A stretch of DNA of 64,000 nt from Halobacillus mangrovi (GTDB lineage Bacteria > Bacillota > Bacilli > Bacillales > Halobacillaceae), in the NCBI RefSeq assembly GCF_002097535.1, contig NZ_CP020772.1:682001-746000 (forward strand). The letters run 5' to 3'. The notes below the pieces were generated by a model. It was not told the origin of the DNA, ran no database searches, and was given only the letters and a program-made list of their open reading frames with translations. Within the stretch, counting starts at the first letter, position 1, and every line of letters starts with the position of its first letter. Made by a program: the position numbers and the translations under genes. Positions 52,801 through 61,084 of the stretch are shown piece after piece.

Positions 52801-53172
52801 AGGGTAGTGGAAGGTTTGATTTTGAGATTTTGTGGGAGTCTAGGTCGTTGGCTTTCTCAACTCCCCTTGCCATAAGGTTCTCGAAATCCCCACTACTAGA
52901 AAAAGGTCTACCAACTGTAAGGAAACCGCAGGCAATTCTTTTTTCACAAAAATACTATACCCAACATGCTTCATTCCGAATAAGAGAGTATCTTTATATC
53001 GTATGGTGGATGGAAAAATGGCAAGACTCCTGTGGGATAAACATGATAGGTGAGACCCCGGAAGACGAAGTCTGAGGAGGCTCAGCACATGCCCGCGGAA
53101 AGTGAGTCATTTTTCCCATCCACCATCACTCATACAAAAATATCGAAGCCGACTCTTCAGGAATAGGAGGCG
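52801..53172. repeat. Intergenic repeat element E4
   Basis: A non-coding block starting AGGGTAGTGGAAGGTTTGATTTT and ending ACTCTTCAGGAATAGGAGGC, matching the ends of E1-E3. It holds about 170 bases without similarity to the others between the left end and the core. Confidence 0.68.
53003..53126. repeat. Palindromic core of E4 (subtype A interior)
   Basis: Arms ATGGTGGATGGAAAAATG and CATTTTTCCCATCCACCAT pair with one bulge. The apical hairpin is AGAC-GAA-GTCT, different from the GAGC-TTTA-GCTC of E1/E2 but again self-complementary. Confidence 0.75.
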
Positions 53173-53298
53173 TTAGTCAAAGGAACAGGGGTCTCTATTT
53201 TAAGTGTGTCGTCAGAAAAATATTTTAAGACTTTTAAAAGTTTCCTTGTCAGAATTAAAAGGGTAAAATGAAGAAAAAGGGAGAGGGAGGGGAAGACG

Positions 53299-53490
53299 AT
53301 GGGAAAAGCTGCAAAGCATCCATCTGATCAATTTCATTACATAAAAAACCGGATTAAAATGCTTAACCAGGTGGTATCAACCATGGACGCAGACGAGGTG
53401 GATATTGAGGATTTCAACAGAGTACTGGATATGATCCAACAGCTTCAAATAAAGATGGAACGCTTTAAAAAAGACTGGGATGCCGAATGA
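53299..53490 (+). CDS. Small conserved protein (SE1561-like), 63 aa
   Basis: A 63-residue helical, charged protein (MGKAAKHPSDQFHYIKNRIKML...). It resembles a small Firmicute family that I recall as SE1561; the function is unknown. GGGAGGGG precedes the ATG. Its end overlaps the next gene (ATGA), so it begins a three-gene operon with a membrane protein and a GNAT enzyme. Confidence 0.7.
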   Translation: MGKAAKHPSDQFHYIKNRIKMLNQVVSTMDADEVDIEDFNRVLDMIQQLQIKMERFKKDWDAE

Positions 53491-54104
53491 TCAGAAGAAT
53501 CATTCTGGCGTTCGTATGGGCGGTTTTTGTTCTTTATACATGGACAAGAGCTCCCTTAGGAGGTGAAGGGTATTTACAGCAGCTGATAGAAATGGATAAT
53601 CCCGACCGATTGTTGCTTGCTGTATTTAGTTTGCTCGGTATCTATCCTGTGGCCTTTGCCATTCTCATTTTAAAACATGATGAAAGCCTTCTTCCTGCCT
53701 GGCCATTTGTTTTAGGTTCTTTCATGCTTGGGGCGTTTTCTTTAATACCATATTTTTTCTTATCCTCAACTCAAAAAGAGCGGTCTAACCGAACACCTAA
53801 GTGGCTGCTTCGTTTCTTCCAATCCACAATTCTTCACCTTGTTCTTTTACTTGGCTCTTTCAGCCTCATCGTTCATGGGATTGTAAACGGCAATTATTCA
53901 ACATACACAGAAGCCTTCACAACTTCTCAATTTGTTCACGTAATGACTATTGATTTTATAGTTTTGACGGCATTAAGTTTGTTTGTGATCGGCTGGGATC
54001 AGTGGAAAAATTCCAATAAACGATCATGGTCGTGGATGGGGATAGTCCCGGTCATTGGCCTGATCGTTTATATTTTGCTTACAAGAAGGAAGGAGGCGGG
54101 ATAA
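53487..54104 (+). CDS. Six-helix membrane protein, unknown function
   Basis: A 205-residue protein with six predicted helices (about 4-20, 37-60, 70-90, 108-130, 145-170, 180-200) and few charged loops. I do not recognise the family with certainty. It overlaps the small protein gene upstream by four bases and the GNAT gene downstream by one base (TAATG), showing tight translational coupling. No catalytic motif is evident. Confidence 0.7.
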   Translation: MIRRIILAFVWAVFVLYTWTRAPLGGEGYLQQLIEMDNPDRLLLAVFSLLGIYPVAFAILILKHDESLLPAWPFVLGSFMLGAFSLIPYFFLSSTQKERSNRTPKWLLRFFQSTILHLVLLLGSFSLIVHGIVNGNYSTYTEAFTTSQFVHVMTIDFIVLTALSLFVIGWDQWKNSNKRSWSWMGIVPVIGLIVYILLTRRKEAG

Positions 54105-54556
54105 TGGAGTGGATTCCAATGCCTCAAAGGGACGCGGAAATCATTGCATCTTGGAAATACCCAGAGCCTTATAGTTTTTATGATATGACGGCGGACGAAG
54201 AAGATTATGAGGAATTCATACAACCTGAAAAAAGAAGTAACCATGTTTACAGCGTGTATGAAAATGGAAAATTGATCGGATTTTTTACCTTTACTCCTGT
54301 AGATCATCTCACGGTTGATATTGGACTTGGTCTCCGGCCAGACTTGACGGGAAAAGGGTTTGGAGGCACCTTTTTAAACGAAGGGATAAAATTTGCTGAA
54401 CGCCAATTCGGAGCTGAGCATTTTTCATTGTCGGTCGCTGTGTTCAACAAAAGAGCAGTAGAGGTCTATCGACGGGCTGGTTTTCGTGAGCTTCATACAT
54501 TTTTACAAAAAACAAATGGAAGTGAATATGAATTCGTGAAAATGAAGAAACCTTAA
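54104..54556 (+). CDS. GNAT-family N-acetyltransferase
   Basis: A 150-residue single-domain acetyltransferase. The acetyl-CoA loop is visible in GLGLRPDLTGKGFGGTFLNEGIKFAE (R/QxxGxG/A as LTGKGFG) and the last strands in LSVAVFNKRAVEVYRRAGFRELHTF. The layout is close to RimI/RimJ-like proteins of Bacillus; substrate unknown. The ATG at 54104 overlaps the stop of the membrane protein gene and follows GGAGGCGGG. It is the last gene of the small operon. Confidence 0.83.
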   Translation: MEWIPMPQRDAEIIASWKYPEPYSFYDMTADEEDYEEFIQPEKRSNHVYSVYENGKLIGFFTFTPVDHLTVDIGLGLRPDLTGKGFGGTFLNEGIKFAERQFGAEHFSLSVAVFNKRAVEVYRRAGFRELHTFLQKTNGSEYEFVKMKKP

Positions 54557-54637
54557 AGAAAAACTCTCACAAGCAGAGGACTTCAATTTTAAATAAGAAA
54601 TTCTTAAAATAGAGGATAGAAAAGGAGGTTGGTTAGA

Positions 54638-55090
54638 ATGGCTTTGCATCATTTCCATTTAAAAGCCGACTGGCCTGGTGGCCGCAATGAAGTCGGTTAT
54701 ATCGAGTCGGATAAATTAAAAACGAAGATTTCCATACCGAAAGAAATGGATGGACCCGATATCGGTACAAATCCTGACGAAATGCTGCTTGGAGCTGCCG
54801 CAACCTGCTATATCATCAGTTTAGCAGCAATGATTGAGCGAGCAGGTTTGCCACTTGAATCGATGGATATGGAGTCAGAAGGCATTGTCGACGTGACAGA
54901 CGGTGTTTTCACCTATAAAAAAATCATTCATAAACCACAGGTTTCTCTTAAGAGCGAGGCGAGTGAAAAAGACCTTAGGAAATTAAAACAACTTGTGGAA
55001 AAAGCAGAAAAAAGCTGCATGATTTCGAAAGCCATCCAAGGCAACGTAGATTTAGAATTAGAAGCAGATACGAAAATCGCTGAGAGATAA
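54638..55090 (+). CDS. OsmC/Ohr-family peroxiredoxin-like protein
   Basis: A 150-residue protein with the OsmC fold. Two conserved cysteines lie in GAAATCYIISLAAMIERAGLPL (~48) and AEKSCMISKAIQGNV (~122), the peroxidatic and resolving residues of the family. The opening LHHFHLKADWPGGRNEVG resembles the SACOL1771 subfamily. It would reduce organic hydroperoxides with dithiol donors. The ATG at 54638 follows AAAGGAGG; the in-frame TTG upstream abuts that site. Confidence 0.85.
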   Translation: MALHHFHLKADWPGGRNEVGYIESDKLKTKISIPKEMDGPDIGTNPDEMLLGAAATCYIISLAAMIERAGLPLESMDMESEGIVDVTDGVFTYKKIIHKPQVSLKSEASEKDLRKLKQLVEKAEKSCMISKAIQGNVDLELEADTKIAER

Positions 55091-55124
55091 AAAGGCGCGG
55101 CCCCATAGAGGCCGCGCTCTTTTA
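55090..55124. terminator. Bidirectional terminator between the OsmC-like gene and the alpha-glucosidase gene
   Basis: GGCGCGGCC and GGCCGCGC(T) form a very GC-rich stem flanked by A and T tracts. Confidence 0.85.
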
Positions 55125-56786
55125 TTTGTTTTTCAGTAAATATACTCTTGCTTCGAATGGCTTTAGCGTGAAGCGGGTAATTTCTTCATGGTTTTCAGTT
55201 TCATAGTTTTCTAAAATCAAATCATTACTGGAAAGCTTGTGAATTGACTCGAATTCAGCTTCTTTTTCAGTTAAGTTTGTAATGACTAGTGCCATCTGGC
55301 CAGCTAATGTACGAGTATAGGCATAGATTTGCGGATCATTTTTTAGAAGTAAATCGTAAATACCGTAAGTAAAAAGATCGTGTTCCTTTTTCAGCTCAAT
55401 CATTTTCTTATAGTGACTCAAAATAGAGTTGGATTGATGACGCTGGTTTTCTACATTGATTTCCTTGTAATTTGGATTGATTTTCATCCATGGCGTTCCG
55501 CTTGTGAAGCCGGCATTTGTTTCACTGCTCCATTGCATAGGTGTACGACTGTTGTCTCTCGATGTAGCCCACAGGATTTCCATGATTTCCTCGTTCTCAA
55601 GTCCTTGGGCCTTTTTCTTCTTATATAAGTTTTTCGCTGCTACATCATCATAGTCTTCTATTGATGGAAAAGCCACGTTCGTCATTCCAATTTCCTGACC
55701 CTGATAAATGTATGGAGTTCCTTGCATAAAGAAGTACATCGTTCCTAGAGAAGTTGCGCTCTCCCGCCAGTACTCCTCATCATTACCCCAAGTGGATACG
55801 ACACGCGCTTTATCATGATTCTCTACGAACAAAGCATTCCATCCATCTGTTTCCAGAGCTTTCTGCCATCGAGTCAGTGTTTCTTTTAATGCTACAATGT
55901 CGAGCTGTTGTTCAGCATCCTTATCCCAAAGATCTAAATGCTCGAATTGAAAAATCATATCCATCTTACCATTTTCTCCAACCCATAAGTCTGCTTCGTC
56001 TGCACTGACACCATTGGCCTCACCGACGGTCATAACTTTATAGTTGGCATACGTCTTTTCTTTGAATTCCTGTAAAAATGTATGAATACCTTCCTGATTC
56101 ATATGCATATCAAAGGAAGAAACGTAATCTTCCTTATCTGGGTTCGGCATATCAGGGAACCCTGGACGCTTTTTAATGTGACTGATTGCATCGATACGAA
56201 AACCATCAATCCCTTTTTCCAGCCACCAATTGACGGTATCGTAAAGTTCATTACGGACTTCTTCATTCTCCCAGTTCAAATCAGGCTGTTTCGTTGAGAA
56301 AACGTGGAGGTAATACTGATCTGTTTTTTCATCGTATTCCCACGCAGACCCCTCAAAAATACTCTCCCAGTTGTTTGGCTCTTTTCCATCTTTTGCGTCG
56401 CGCCATATATACCAATCCCGCTTTGGATTGTCTTTTGATTTTCTGGACTCGATGAACCATGGGTGTTCATCACTTGTATGGTTCAGAACTAGATCGATAA
56501 TTAATTTCATGTCACGCTTGTGAACTTCTTTTAATAGACGGTCGAAATCTTCCATCGTTCCAAATTCTTCGAGGATGTCTTTGTAATCTGAAATGTCATA
56601 GCCGTTGTCGTCTTTCGGTGACTTGTACATTGGACAAATCCAGATGAAGTCGATGCCTAATTCTTTAATATAATCCAGGCGGTCGATCATTCCTTGAAGA
56701 TCCCCGATGCCATCCCCGTTTGAATCTTGGAAACTGCGTGGATAGACTTGATATCCTATTGCTTCTTTCCACCATACTCGTTTCAC
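55122..56786 (-). CDS. malL: GH13 alpha-glucosidase (oligo-1,6-glucosidase/maltase type)
   Basis: A 554-residue cytoplasmic enzyme of the GH13 oligo-1,6-glucosidase group. Conserved regions are LVLNHTSDEHPWF (~99), GFRIDAISHI (~194, nucleophile Asp), MTVGEANGV (~251, acid/base Glu) and FVENHDKARV (~321). In this group Val after the nucleophile favours alpha-1,6 bonds, whereas Ala or Thr is found in maltases; here Ala is present, so alpha-1,4 activity is plausible. The FVENHDKARV motif differs from the usual NNHDQPR. GTG start behind GAGGGA. Two LacI/CcpA-like palindromes lie in its upstream region. Confidence 0.82.
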   Translation of the reverse strand: MKRVWWKEAIGYQVYPRSFQDSNGDGIGDLQGMIDRLDYIKELGIDFIWICPMYKSPKDDNGYDISDYKDILEEFGTMEDFDRLLKEVHKRDMKLIIDLVLNHTSDEHPWFIESRKSKDNPKRDWYIWRDAKDGKEPNNWESIFEGSAWEYDEKTDQYYLHVFSTKQPDLNWENEEVRNELYDTVNWWLEKGIDGFRIDAISHIKKRPGFPDMPNPDKEDYVSSFDMHMNQEGIHTFLQEFKEKTYANYKVMTVGEANGVSADEADLWVGENGKMDMIFQFEHLDLWDKDAEQQLDIVALKETLTRWQKALETDGWNALFVENHDKARVVSTWGNDEEYWRESATSLGTMYFFMQGTPYIYQGQEIGMTNVAFPSIEDYDDVAAKNLYKKKKAQGLENEEIMEILWATSRDNSRTPMQWSSETNAGFTSGTPWMKINPNYKEINVENQRHQSNSILSHYKKMIELKKEHDLFTYGIYDLLLKNDPQIYAYTRTLAGQMALVITNLTEKEAEFESIHKLSSNDLILENYETENHEEITRFTLKPFEARVYLLKNK

Positions 56787-56898
56787 ATGAATCCCTCATT
56801 TCCTAGTTATGATGTGAGCTTTTATCCCTGCCACGGTGTTGTCATTATCCCCATTGTACATGATAAGAATGAAATATCAGAATTAACAAACAAATAAT

Positions 56899-56910
56899 GC
56901 AATCGATTGC
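56899..56910. promoter_or_regulatory. LacI-family-type operator before malL
   Basis: GCAATCGATTGC is a perfect 12-bp palindrome with central CG, 113 bases upstream of the malL start, typical of LacI/GalR regulators. No such regulator gene is in the window. Confidence 0.5.
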
Positions 56911-56988
56911 GCGAATCAGAAATATTTATTCGATTAACTCTTTAATTAGGTTTGTCTACGATTTGAAGCTAATTAATATAAGTATTTG

Positions 56989-57002
56989 TGCAAACGGTTT
57001 CT
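56989..57002. promoter_or_regulatory. cre-like/LacI-type site upstream of malL
   Basis: TGCAAACGGTTTCT resembles TGNAANCGNTNNCA with a mismatch at the last base. It lies about 200 bases upstream of malL and 140 bases before the FMN riboswitch. Confidence 0.45.
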
Positions 57003-57139
57003 TTAATTAATTACATATTAGCTGATTTTCTTTGATTTGACAATACGTTTGATATGAGAGTGGGAGTTTACTGTTAAATCATGAAAATTGCGCTTTTAAC
57101 AGATTTCTTTTATTATTAGAGGTAGTAAAATTTTATATT

Positions 57140-57287
57140 TTCCTTCGGGGTCGGGTGAAAGTCCCAGCCGGCGGTAATGAACAGTTTGTTCCGAGCCCGC
57201 GACGGGGAGTGAGTGTGAAGCACCATTCCCCCTGATTTGGTGCATATTCCAAAGCCGACAGTGAAAGTCTGGATGGGAGAAGGATGT
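57140..57287 (+). ncRNA. FMN riboswitch (RFN element)
   Basis: The classic RFN blocks occur in order: TTCGGGGTCGGGTGAAAG, CCCAGCCGGCGGTAATG, AGCCCGCGAC, TGATTTGGTGC, AAAGCCGACAGTGAAAGTCTGGATGGGAGAAGGAT. FMN binding reduces expression of the ribDEAH operon. Two hairpins follow before ribD. Confidence 0.95.
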
Positions 57288-57296
57288 GGAGAACGT

Positions 57297-57331
57297 AAAA
57301 AAAGGTACATTCTGCTACACGTGTACCCTTT
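57297..57331 (+). terminator. First hairpin after the FMN riboswitch
   Basis: AAAAGGTACA and TGTACCCTTTT pair around a 12-base loop. The T-tract is short, so it may be an antiterminator part or a weak terminator. Confidence 0.5.
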
Positions 57332-57363
57332 TATTCGTTATACAAATTTTTACGTTTAAACAG

Positions 57364-57401
57364 GACCCTGGAGAAGTATGCCTTCTTCAGGGTTATTTTT
57401 T
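57364..57401 (+). terminator. Expression-platform terminator before ribD
   Basis: ACCCTGGAGAAG and CTTCTTCAGGGT pair nearly fully and are followed by TTATTTTTTAT, 20 bases before ribD. Confidence 0.75.
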
Positions 57402-57420
57402 ATATCAGGAGGTGAAGGGG

Positions 57421-58515
57421 ATGGACCGTGATAAGCGATACATTTCGATGGCAATTCAAATGGCGAAAGAAACTGTAGGACAAACGAGTCCGAATCCGTC
57501 CGTAGCTGCGGTTGTTGTTAAAGACAATCAAGTGGTTGGGCTGGGGGTTCATGTGAAAGCAGGAGAGCCTCACGCAGAAGTTCACGCACTGCAAATGGCT
57601 GGAGAAAAAGCGGAAGACGCAGAAATTTTTGTCACATTAGAACCGTGCAGTCATTACGGAAGTACACCTCCGTGTGCAAAAGCGGTCATTGAGGCAGGAA
57701 TTCGCCGAGTAGTTATTGCCTCGAATGACCCAAACCCAAAAGTTTCAGGGCGCGGCATTGAAATGATGGAGCAAGCGGGAATTGAAGTGCGAACAAACGT
57801 TATGAAAGAAGAAGCGGATGCCTTAAATCGATCTTTCTTTCATTTCATTCAGACAAAAGAGCCTTTTATCCGTTTGAAGTCTGCCATGAGTCTTGATGGG
57901 AAGATCGCTACTTCTACAGGAGAAAGCCAATGGATCACTGGTGAGGAAGCCAGGAGAGACGGGCATCGCTATCGTCATCAATCAGATGCGATTTTGGTCG
58001 GGATTAACACAGTTCTCGCTGATAATCCTAAGTTGACTACAAGGTTAGAGGGCCGTGGGTCTCACCCAATTAGAATTGTGCTTGATACAAAATTACGAAT
58101 CCCACCTTCTGCTCAGTTGATACAAAATCAAGAAGCCCCGACTTGGATTTTTACTGGGAAGAATGTCTCTCAAGCGGAGGTCGATACGTTCAAGCCTTAT
58201 CCGCATGTGAAAATTATTCCGTTAAATGAGGAGAAGGTTCGAATAGGAGAACTGGTTTCTTATCTTGGCGAACAAAAAGTGACTTCTGTCCTCGTAGAGG
58301 GCGGGGGTACCATTGCGGATGCTTTTGTACGTGCAGGTAAAGTCAATGAAACCGTGACATACATCGCGCCAAAGCTCATCGGAGGAAAAGACGCTTTAAC
58401 TCCTGTAGGAGGAGAGGGTGTCAAACAGCTTAAACAGGTAGAAGCCTTTGAAATTCTATCCACTGAACAAGTCGGGGATGATATTAAAATCATCTCTGTA
58501 AAAAGGGAGGAGTAA
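57421..58515 (+). CDS. ribD: Bifunctional riboflavin deaminase/reductase RibD
   Basis: A 364-residue enzyme. The N-terminal deaminase domain has PHAEVHAL (~49) and EPCSHYGSTPPCA (~75) binding zinc; the reductase domain starts near 146 (RLKSAMSLDGKIA) and includes LVEGGGTIADAFVRAGKVNE near 291. It performs the second and third steps of riboflavin synthesis from GTP. The ATG at 57421 follows AGGAGGTGAAGG; the open frame extends upstream through the riboswitch leader but is not expected to be translated. First gene of ribD-ribE-ribBA-ribH. Confidence 0.94.
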   Translation: MDRDKRYISMAIQMAKETVGQTSPNPSVAAVVVKDNQVVGLGVHVKAGEPHAEVHALQMAGEKAEDAEIFVTLEPCSHYGSTPPCAKAVIEAGIRRVVIASNDPNPKVSGRGIEMMEQAGIEVRTNVMKEEADALNRSFFHFIQTKEPFIRLKSAMSLDGKIATSTGESQWITGEEARRDGHRYRHQSDAILVGINTVLADNPKLTTRLEGRGSHPIRIVLDTKLRIPPSAQLIQNQEAPTWIFTGKNVSQAEVDTFKPYPHVKIIPLNEEKVRIGELVSYLGEQKVTSVLVEGGGTIADAFVRAGKVNETVTYIAPKLIGGKDALTPVGGEGVKQLKQVEAFEILSTEQVGDDIKIISVKREE

Positions 58516-58517
58516 CC

Positions 58518-59168
58518 TTGTTTACAGGTATTATTGAAGAGATAGGCAAGCTAAAATCCGTAAAAAGCAAAACGGAATCATTAGAAATACAAATTACTGC
58601 AAAAGATATTTTGACAGATGTGCGTCTTGGTGACAGTATTTCAATCAACGGTGTATGTCTGACTGTGACAGCTTTTACAGAAAGCACAGTTTCCTTTGAT
58701 GTCATGCCGGAAACATATCGTGCAACAAACCTCCATGGTTTAAAGCAAGGAAGCCCTGTGAATTTAGAAAGAGCAATGGCTGCGGGCGGTCGGTTTGGAG
58801 GTCATCTAGTTTCCGGTCACATTGATGGTATTGGAAAAATTGTGTCGAAAAAACCTGAATCGAATGCCGTTTATTATGAGATTGAACTGCCAGAAGAACT
58901 TATTCATTATTTTGTTTATAAAGGCTCCATTGCTGTTGACGGAACATCCTTAACCGTATTCGGAGTAGAGGACCATCGTGTGACCATATCCTTGATCCCC
59001 CACACAATGGAACATACGGTGCTTGGTGAAAAAGAACCAGGGGATTCAGTTAATATCGAGTGCGATATGATTGGAAAATATGTCGCCCATTTTTTAAACG
59101 GACAACAATCTGAAAAGCCTCAATCAGCGATCACAAAGCAAATGCTGGCTGATAACGGTTTTGCATAA
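58518..59168 (+). CDS. ribE: Riboflavin synthase, alpha subunit
   Basis: A 216-residue protein made of two similar lumazine-binding barrels. The start MFTGIIEEIGKLKS is the family hallmark; GVCLTVT (~50) and GTSLTVFGV (~148) are the paired binding segments. It dismutates two dimethyl-ribityllumazine molecules to riboflavin. The start is TTG, two bases after the ribD stop, behind GGGAGGAG. Confidence 0.94.
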   Translation: MFTGIIEEIGKLKSVKSKTESLEIQITAKDILTDVRLGDSISINGVCLTVTAFTESTVSFDVMPETYRATNLHGLKQGSPVNLERAMAAGGRFGGHLVSGHIDGIGKIVSKKPESNAVYYEIELPEELIHYFVYKGSIAVDGTSLTVFGVEDHRVTISLIPHTMEHTVLGEKEPGDSVNIECDMIGKYVAHFLNGQQSEKPQSAITKQMLADNGFA

Positions 59169-59184
59169 AAGAAGGTGAGAAGAG

Positions 59185-60378
59185 ATGTTTGATTCAATTG
59201 AAAAGGCGATTGAACGATTAAAACAAGGTAAATTAGTTATTGTTTGCGACGATGAAGATCGTGAAAACGAAGGTGATCTAGTAGGTATAGCAGAACATGC
59301 AAGTACTGAAATGATTAACTTTATGATTAAGTATGGAAGAGGACTTGTCTGTGCACCGATTACAGATAAACTCGCTCGTGATCTGGAACTGATGCCGATG
59401 GTGGATGATAACACAGATCCAAATAAGACTGCTTTTACTGTCAGTATTGATCATAAGGATACGACAACAGGAATATCAGCGGATGAACGTGCACTTACGA
59501 TTCGGGAAATGTTGAACCCTGAATCAACAGCTGCTGATTTTAATAAACCTGGTCATATTTTCCCGCTGGTTGCTAAAGAAGGTGGAGTGCTGCGCCGGGC
59601 CGGTCATACAGAAGCATCCGTAGATTTAGCCAGATTAGCAGGTGCACGATCAGCTGGAGTTATTTGTGAAATTATTAAGGACGATGGAACGATGGCAAGA
59701 GTACCGGATTTAAGGAAAATGGCCGATGAATTTGACATTCCGATGATTACCATTGCGGATCTTATTCAATATCGCCACAAAAATGAGAATCACGTAAAGC
59801 GGGATGTAGAAGTGAAAATGCCTACAGAGTACGGAGACTTTCGCGCCATCGCTTTTACTAATGATATCGACTTTAAAGATCATGTGGCTCTTGTTAAAGG
59901 AGAGATTAACCCTGATGAACCAACGCTTGTTCGTGTTCATTCAGAATGTCTGACAGGTGATGTATTCGGCTCCTACCGCTGTGATTGTGGTCCTCAGCTT
60001 CATAATGCCTTGAGACAAATTTCTGAAAACGGAAGCGGGGTACTGCTTTACATGCGCCAGGAAGGCCGCGGAATCGGCTTAGTGAATAAACTCCGTGCTT
60101 ATAAACTTCAAGAAGAAGGGCTGGACACAGTCGAAGCAAATGCAAAACTCGGCTTTGGACCGGATCTCCGTGATTATGGTGTCGGGGCTCAAATACTAAG
60201 AGATTTAGGAATCACTCAGCTGAAATTGCTGACAAATAATCCAAAGAAAATCTCCGGACTTGGCGGGTACGACTTAGAAGTCGTAGAGCGAGTACCTATC
60301 CAGATGAAATCACGCAAAGAAAATGAACAGTATCTAAGAACAAAACAATCGAAAATGGGGCATTTATTCCACTACTAG
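59185..60378 (+). CDS. ribBA: Bifunctional DHBP synthase / GTP cyclohydrolase II
   Basis: A 397-residue fusion. The N-terminal domain (~1-200) has [29 protein letters not shown]; it makes 3,4-dihydroxy-2-butanone-4-phosphate. The C-terminal GTP cyclohydrolase II domain (~205-397) has [24 protein letters not shown] with the zinc cysteines, and [10 protein letters not shown]. Both supply the two precursors of riboflavin. Third gene of the operon. Confidence 0.95.
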   Translation: MFDSIEKAIERLKQGKLVIVCDDEDRENEGDLVGIAEHASTEMINFMIKYGRGLVCAPITDKLARDLELMPMVDDNTDPNKTAFTVSIDHKDTTTGISADERALTIREMLNPESTAADFNKPGHIFPLVAKEGGVLRRAGHTEASVDLARLAGARSAGVICEIIKDDGTMARVPDLRKMADEFDIPMITIADLIQYRHKNENHVKRDVEVKMPTEYGDFRAIAFTNDIDFKDHVALVKGEINPDEPTLVRVHSECLTGDVFGSYRCDCGPQLHNALRQISENGSGVLLYMRQEGRGIGLVNKLRAYKLQEEGLDTVEANAKLGFGPDLRDYGVGAQILRDLGITQLKLLTNNPKKISGLGGYDLEVVERVPIQMKSRKENEQYLRTKQSKMGHLFHY

Positions 60379-60393
60379 AAAGGGGACAGGAAA

Positions 60394-60861
60394 ATGGTAA
60401 AAACATATGAAGGAAATCTAGTCGGAACAGGATTAAAAGTAGGGGTTGTCGTCGGCAGGTTCAACGACTTCATTACAAGCAAGCTTCATGGAGGAGCTCT
60501 GGATGCGCTCAAACGTCACGGTGTCGACCAAAAAGATATTGAGGTCGCTTATGTACCAGGCGCTTTTGAAATTCCGCTTGTAGCAGCAAAAATGGCGAAC
60601 AGCGGAAAGTATGATGCGGTCATTACATTGGGGGCAGTGATCCGTGGTTCGACTCCACACTTCGATTATGTCTGTAATGAAGCAGCTAAAGGCGTATCAC
60701 AAGCTTCCATGCAAAGCGGCATCCCTGTGATCTTTGGAGTTATTACTACAGATACGATTGAACAAGCAATAGAACGCGCAGGAACGAAAGCAGGAAACAA
60801 AGGCTGGGAAGCTGCAACAGGCGCCATTGAAATGGCTACCTTAATGAAGAATTTCGAATAA
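60394..60861 (+). CDS. ribH: 6,7-Dimethyl-8-ribityllumazine synthase
   Basis: A 155-residue lumazine synthase. [21 protein letters not shown] (~19) and [11 protein letters not shown] (~54) are typical, and [14 protein letters not shown] (~82) holds the catalytic histidine. It forms icosahedral 60-mers in Bacillus. Last gene of the riboflavin operon, behind an AAGGGGAC site. Confidence 0.95.
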   Translation: MVKTYEGNLVGTGLKVGVVVGRFNDFITSKLHGGALDALKRHGVDQKDIEVAYVPGAFEIPLVAAKMANSGKYDAVITLGAVIRGSTPHFDYVCNEAAKGVSQASMQSGIPVIFGVITTDTIEQAIERAGTKAGNKGWEAATGAIEMATLMKNFE

Positions 60862-60869
60862 ACCAAAGG

Positions 60870-60905
60870 AACTGCCGAGGGAATTGTCCCTTCGGCAGTT
60901 TTTTT
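60870..60905 (+). terminator. Terminator of the riboflavin operon
   Basis: AACTGCCGA and TCGGCAGTT pair with an inner GGGA/TCCC extension, followed by seven T residues. Confidence 0.9.
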
Positions 60906-60916
60906 GGTTTCAATTT

Positions 60917-60976
60917 GAAAAACCTTGCACCTCAGGTCATCCATAATCTGGATGACCTGAGGTGCAAGGTTTTTCC
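60917..60976. terminator. Second, 27-bp perfect hairpin after ribH
   Basis: Left arm 60917-60943 and right arm 60949-60975 are perfectly complementary over 27 bp with a 5-base TAATC loop. The arms begin with A-tracts and end with T-tracts, so it can terminate in both directions. Its length far exceeds usual terminators. Confidence 0.75.
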
Positions 60977-61084
60977 ATTACCCGCCATTTACCTATTCAA
61001 AAGTGAGGGGAAGGGGGAGATTGGGCTACAATAGTTTATGTCCTTTGGTAAAAAGGAATGATGGAGATAGAGGAAGGTGATGAT

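Noticed and set aside
57286..57420. N-terminal extension of RibD through the riboswitch leader
   Set aside because: The extension covers the terminator hairpins of the FMN riboswitch, and the proper ATG with AGGAGG is at 57421.
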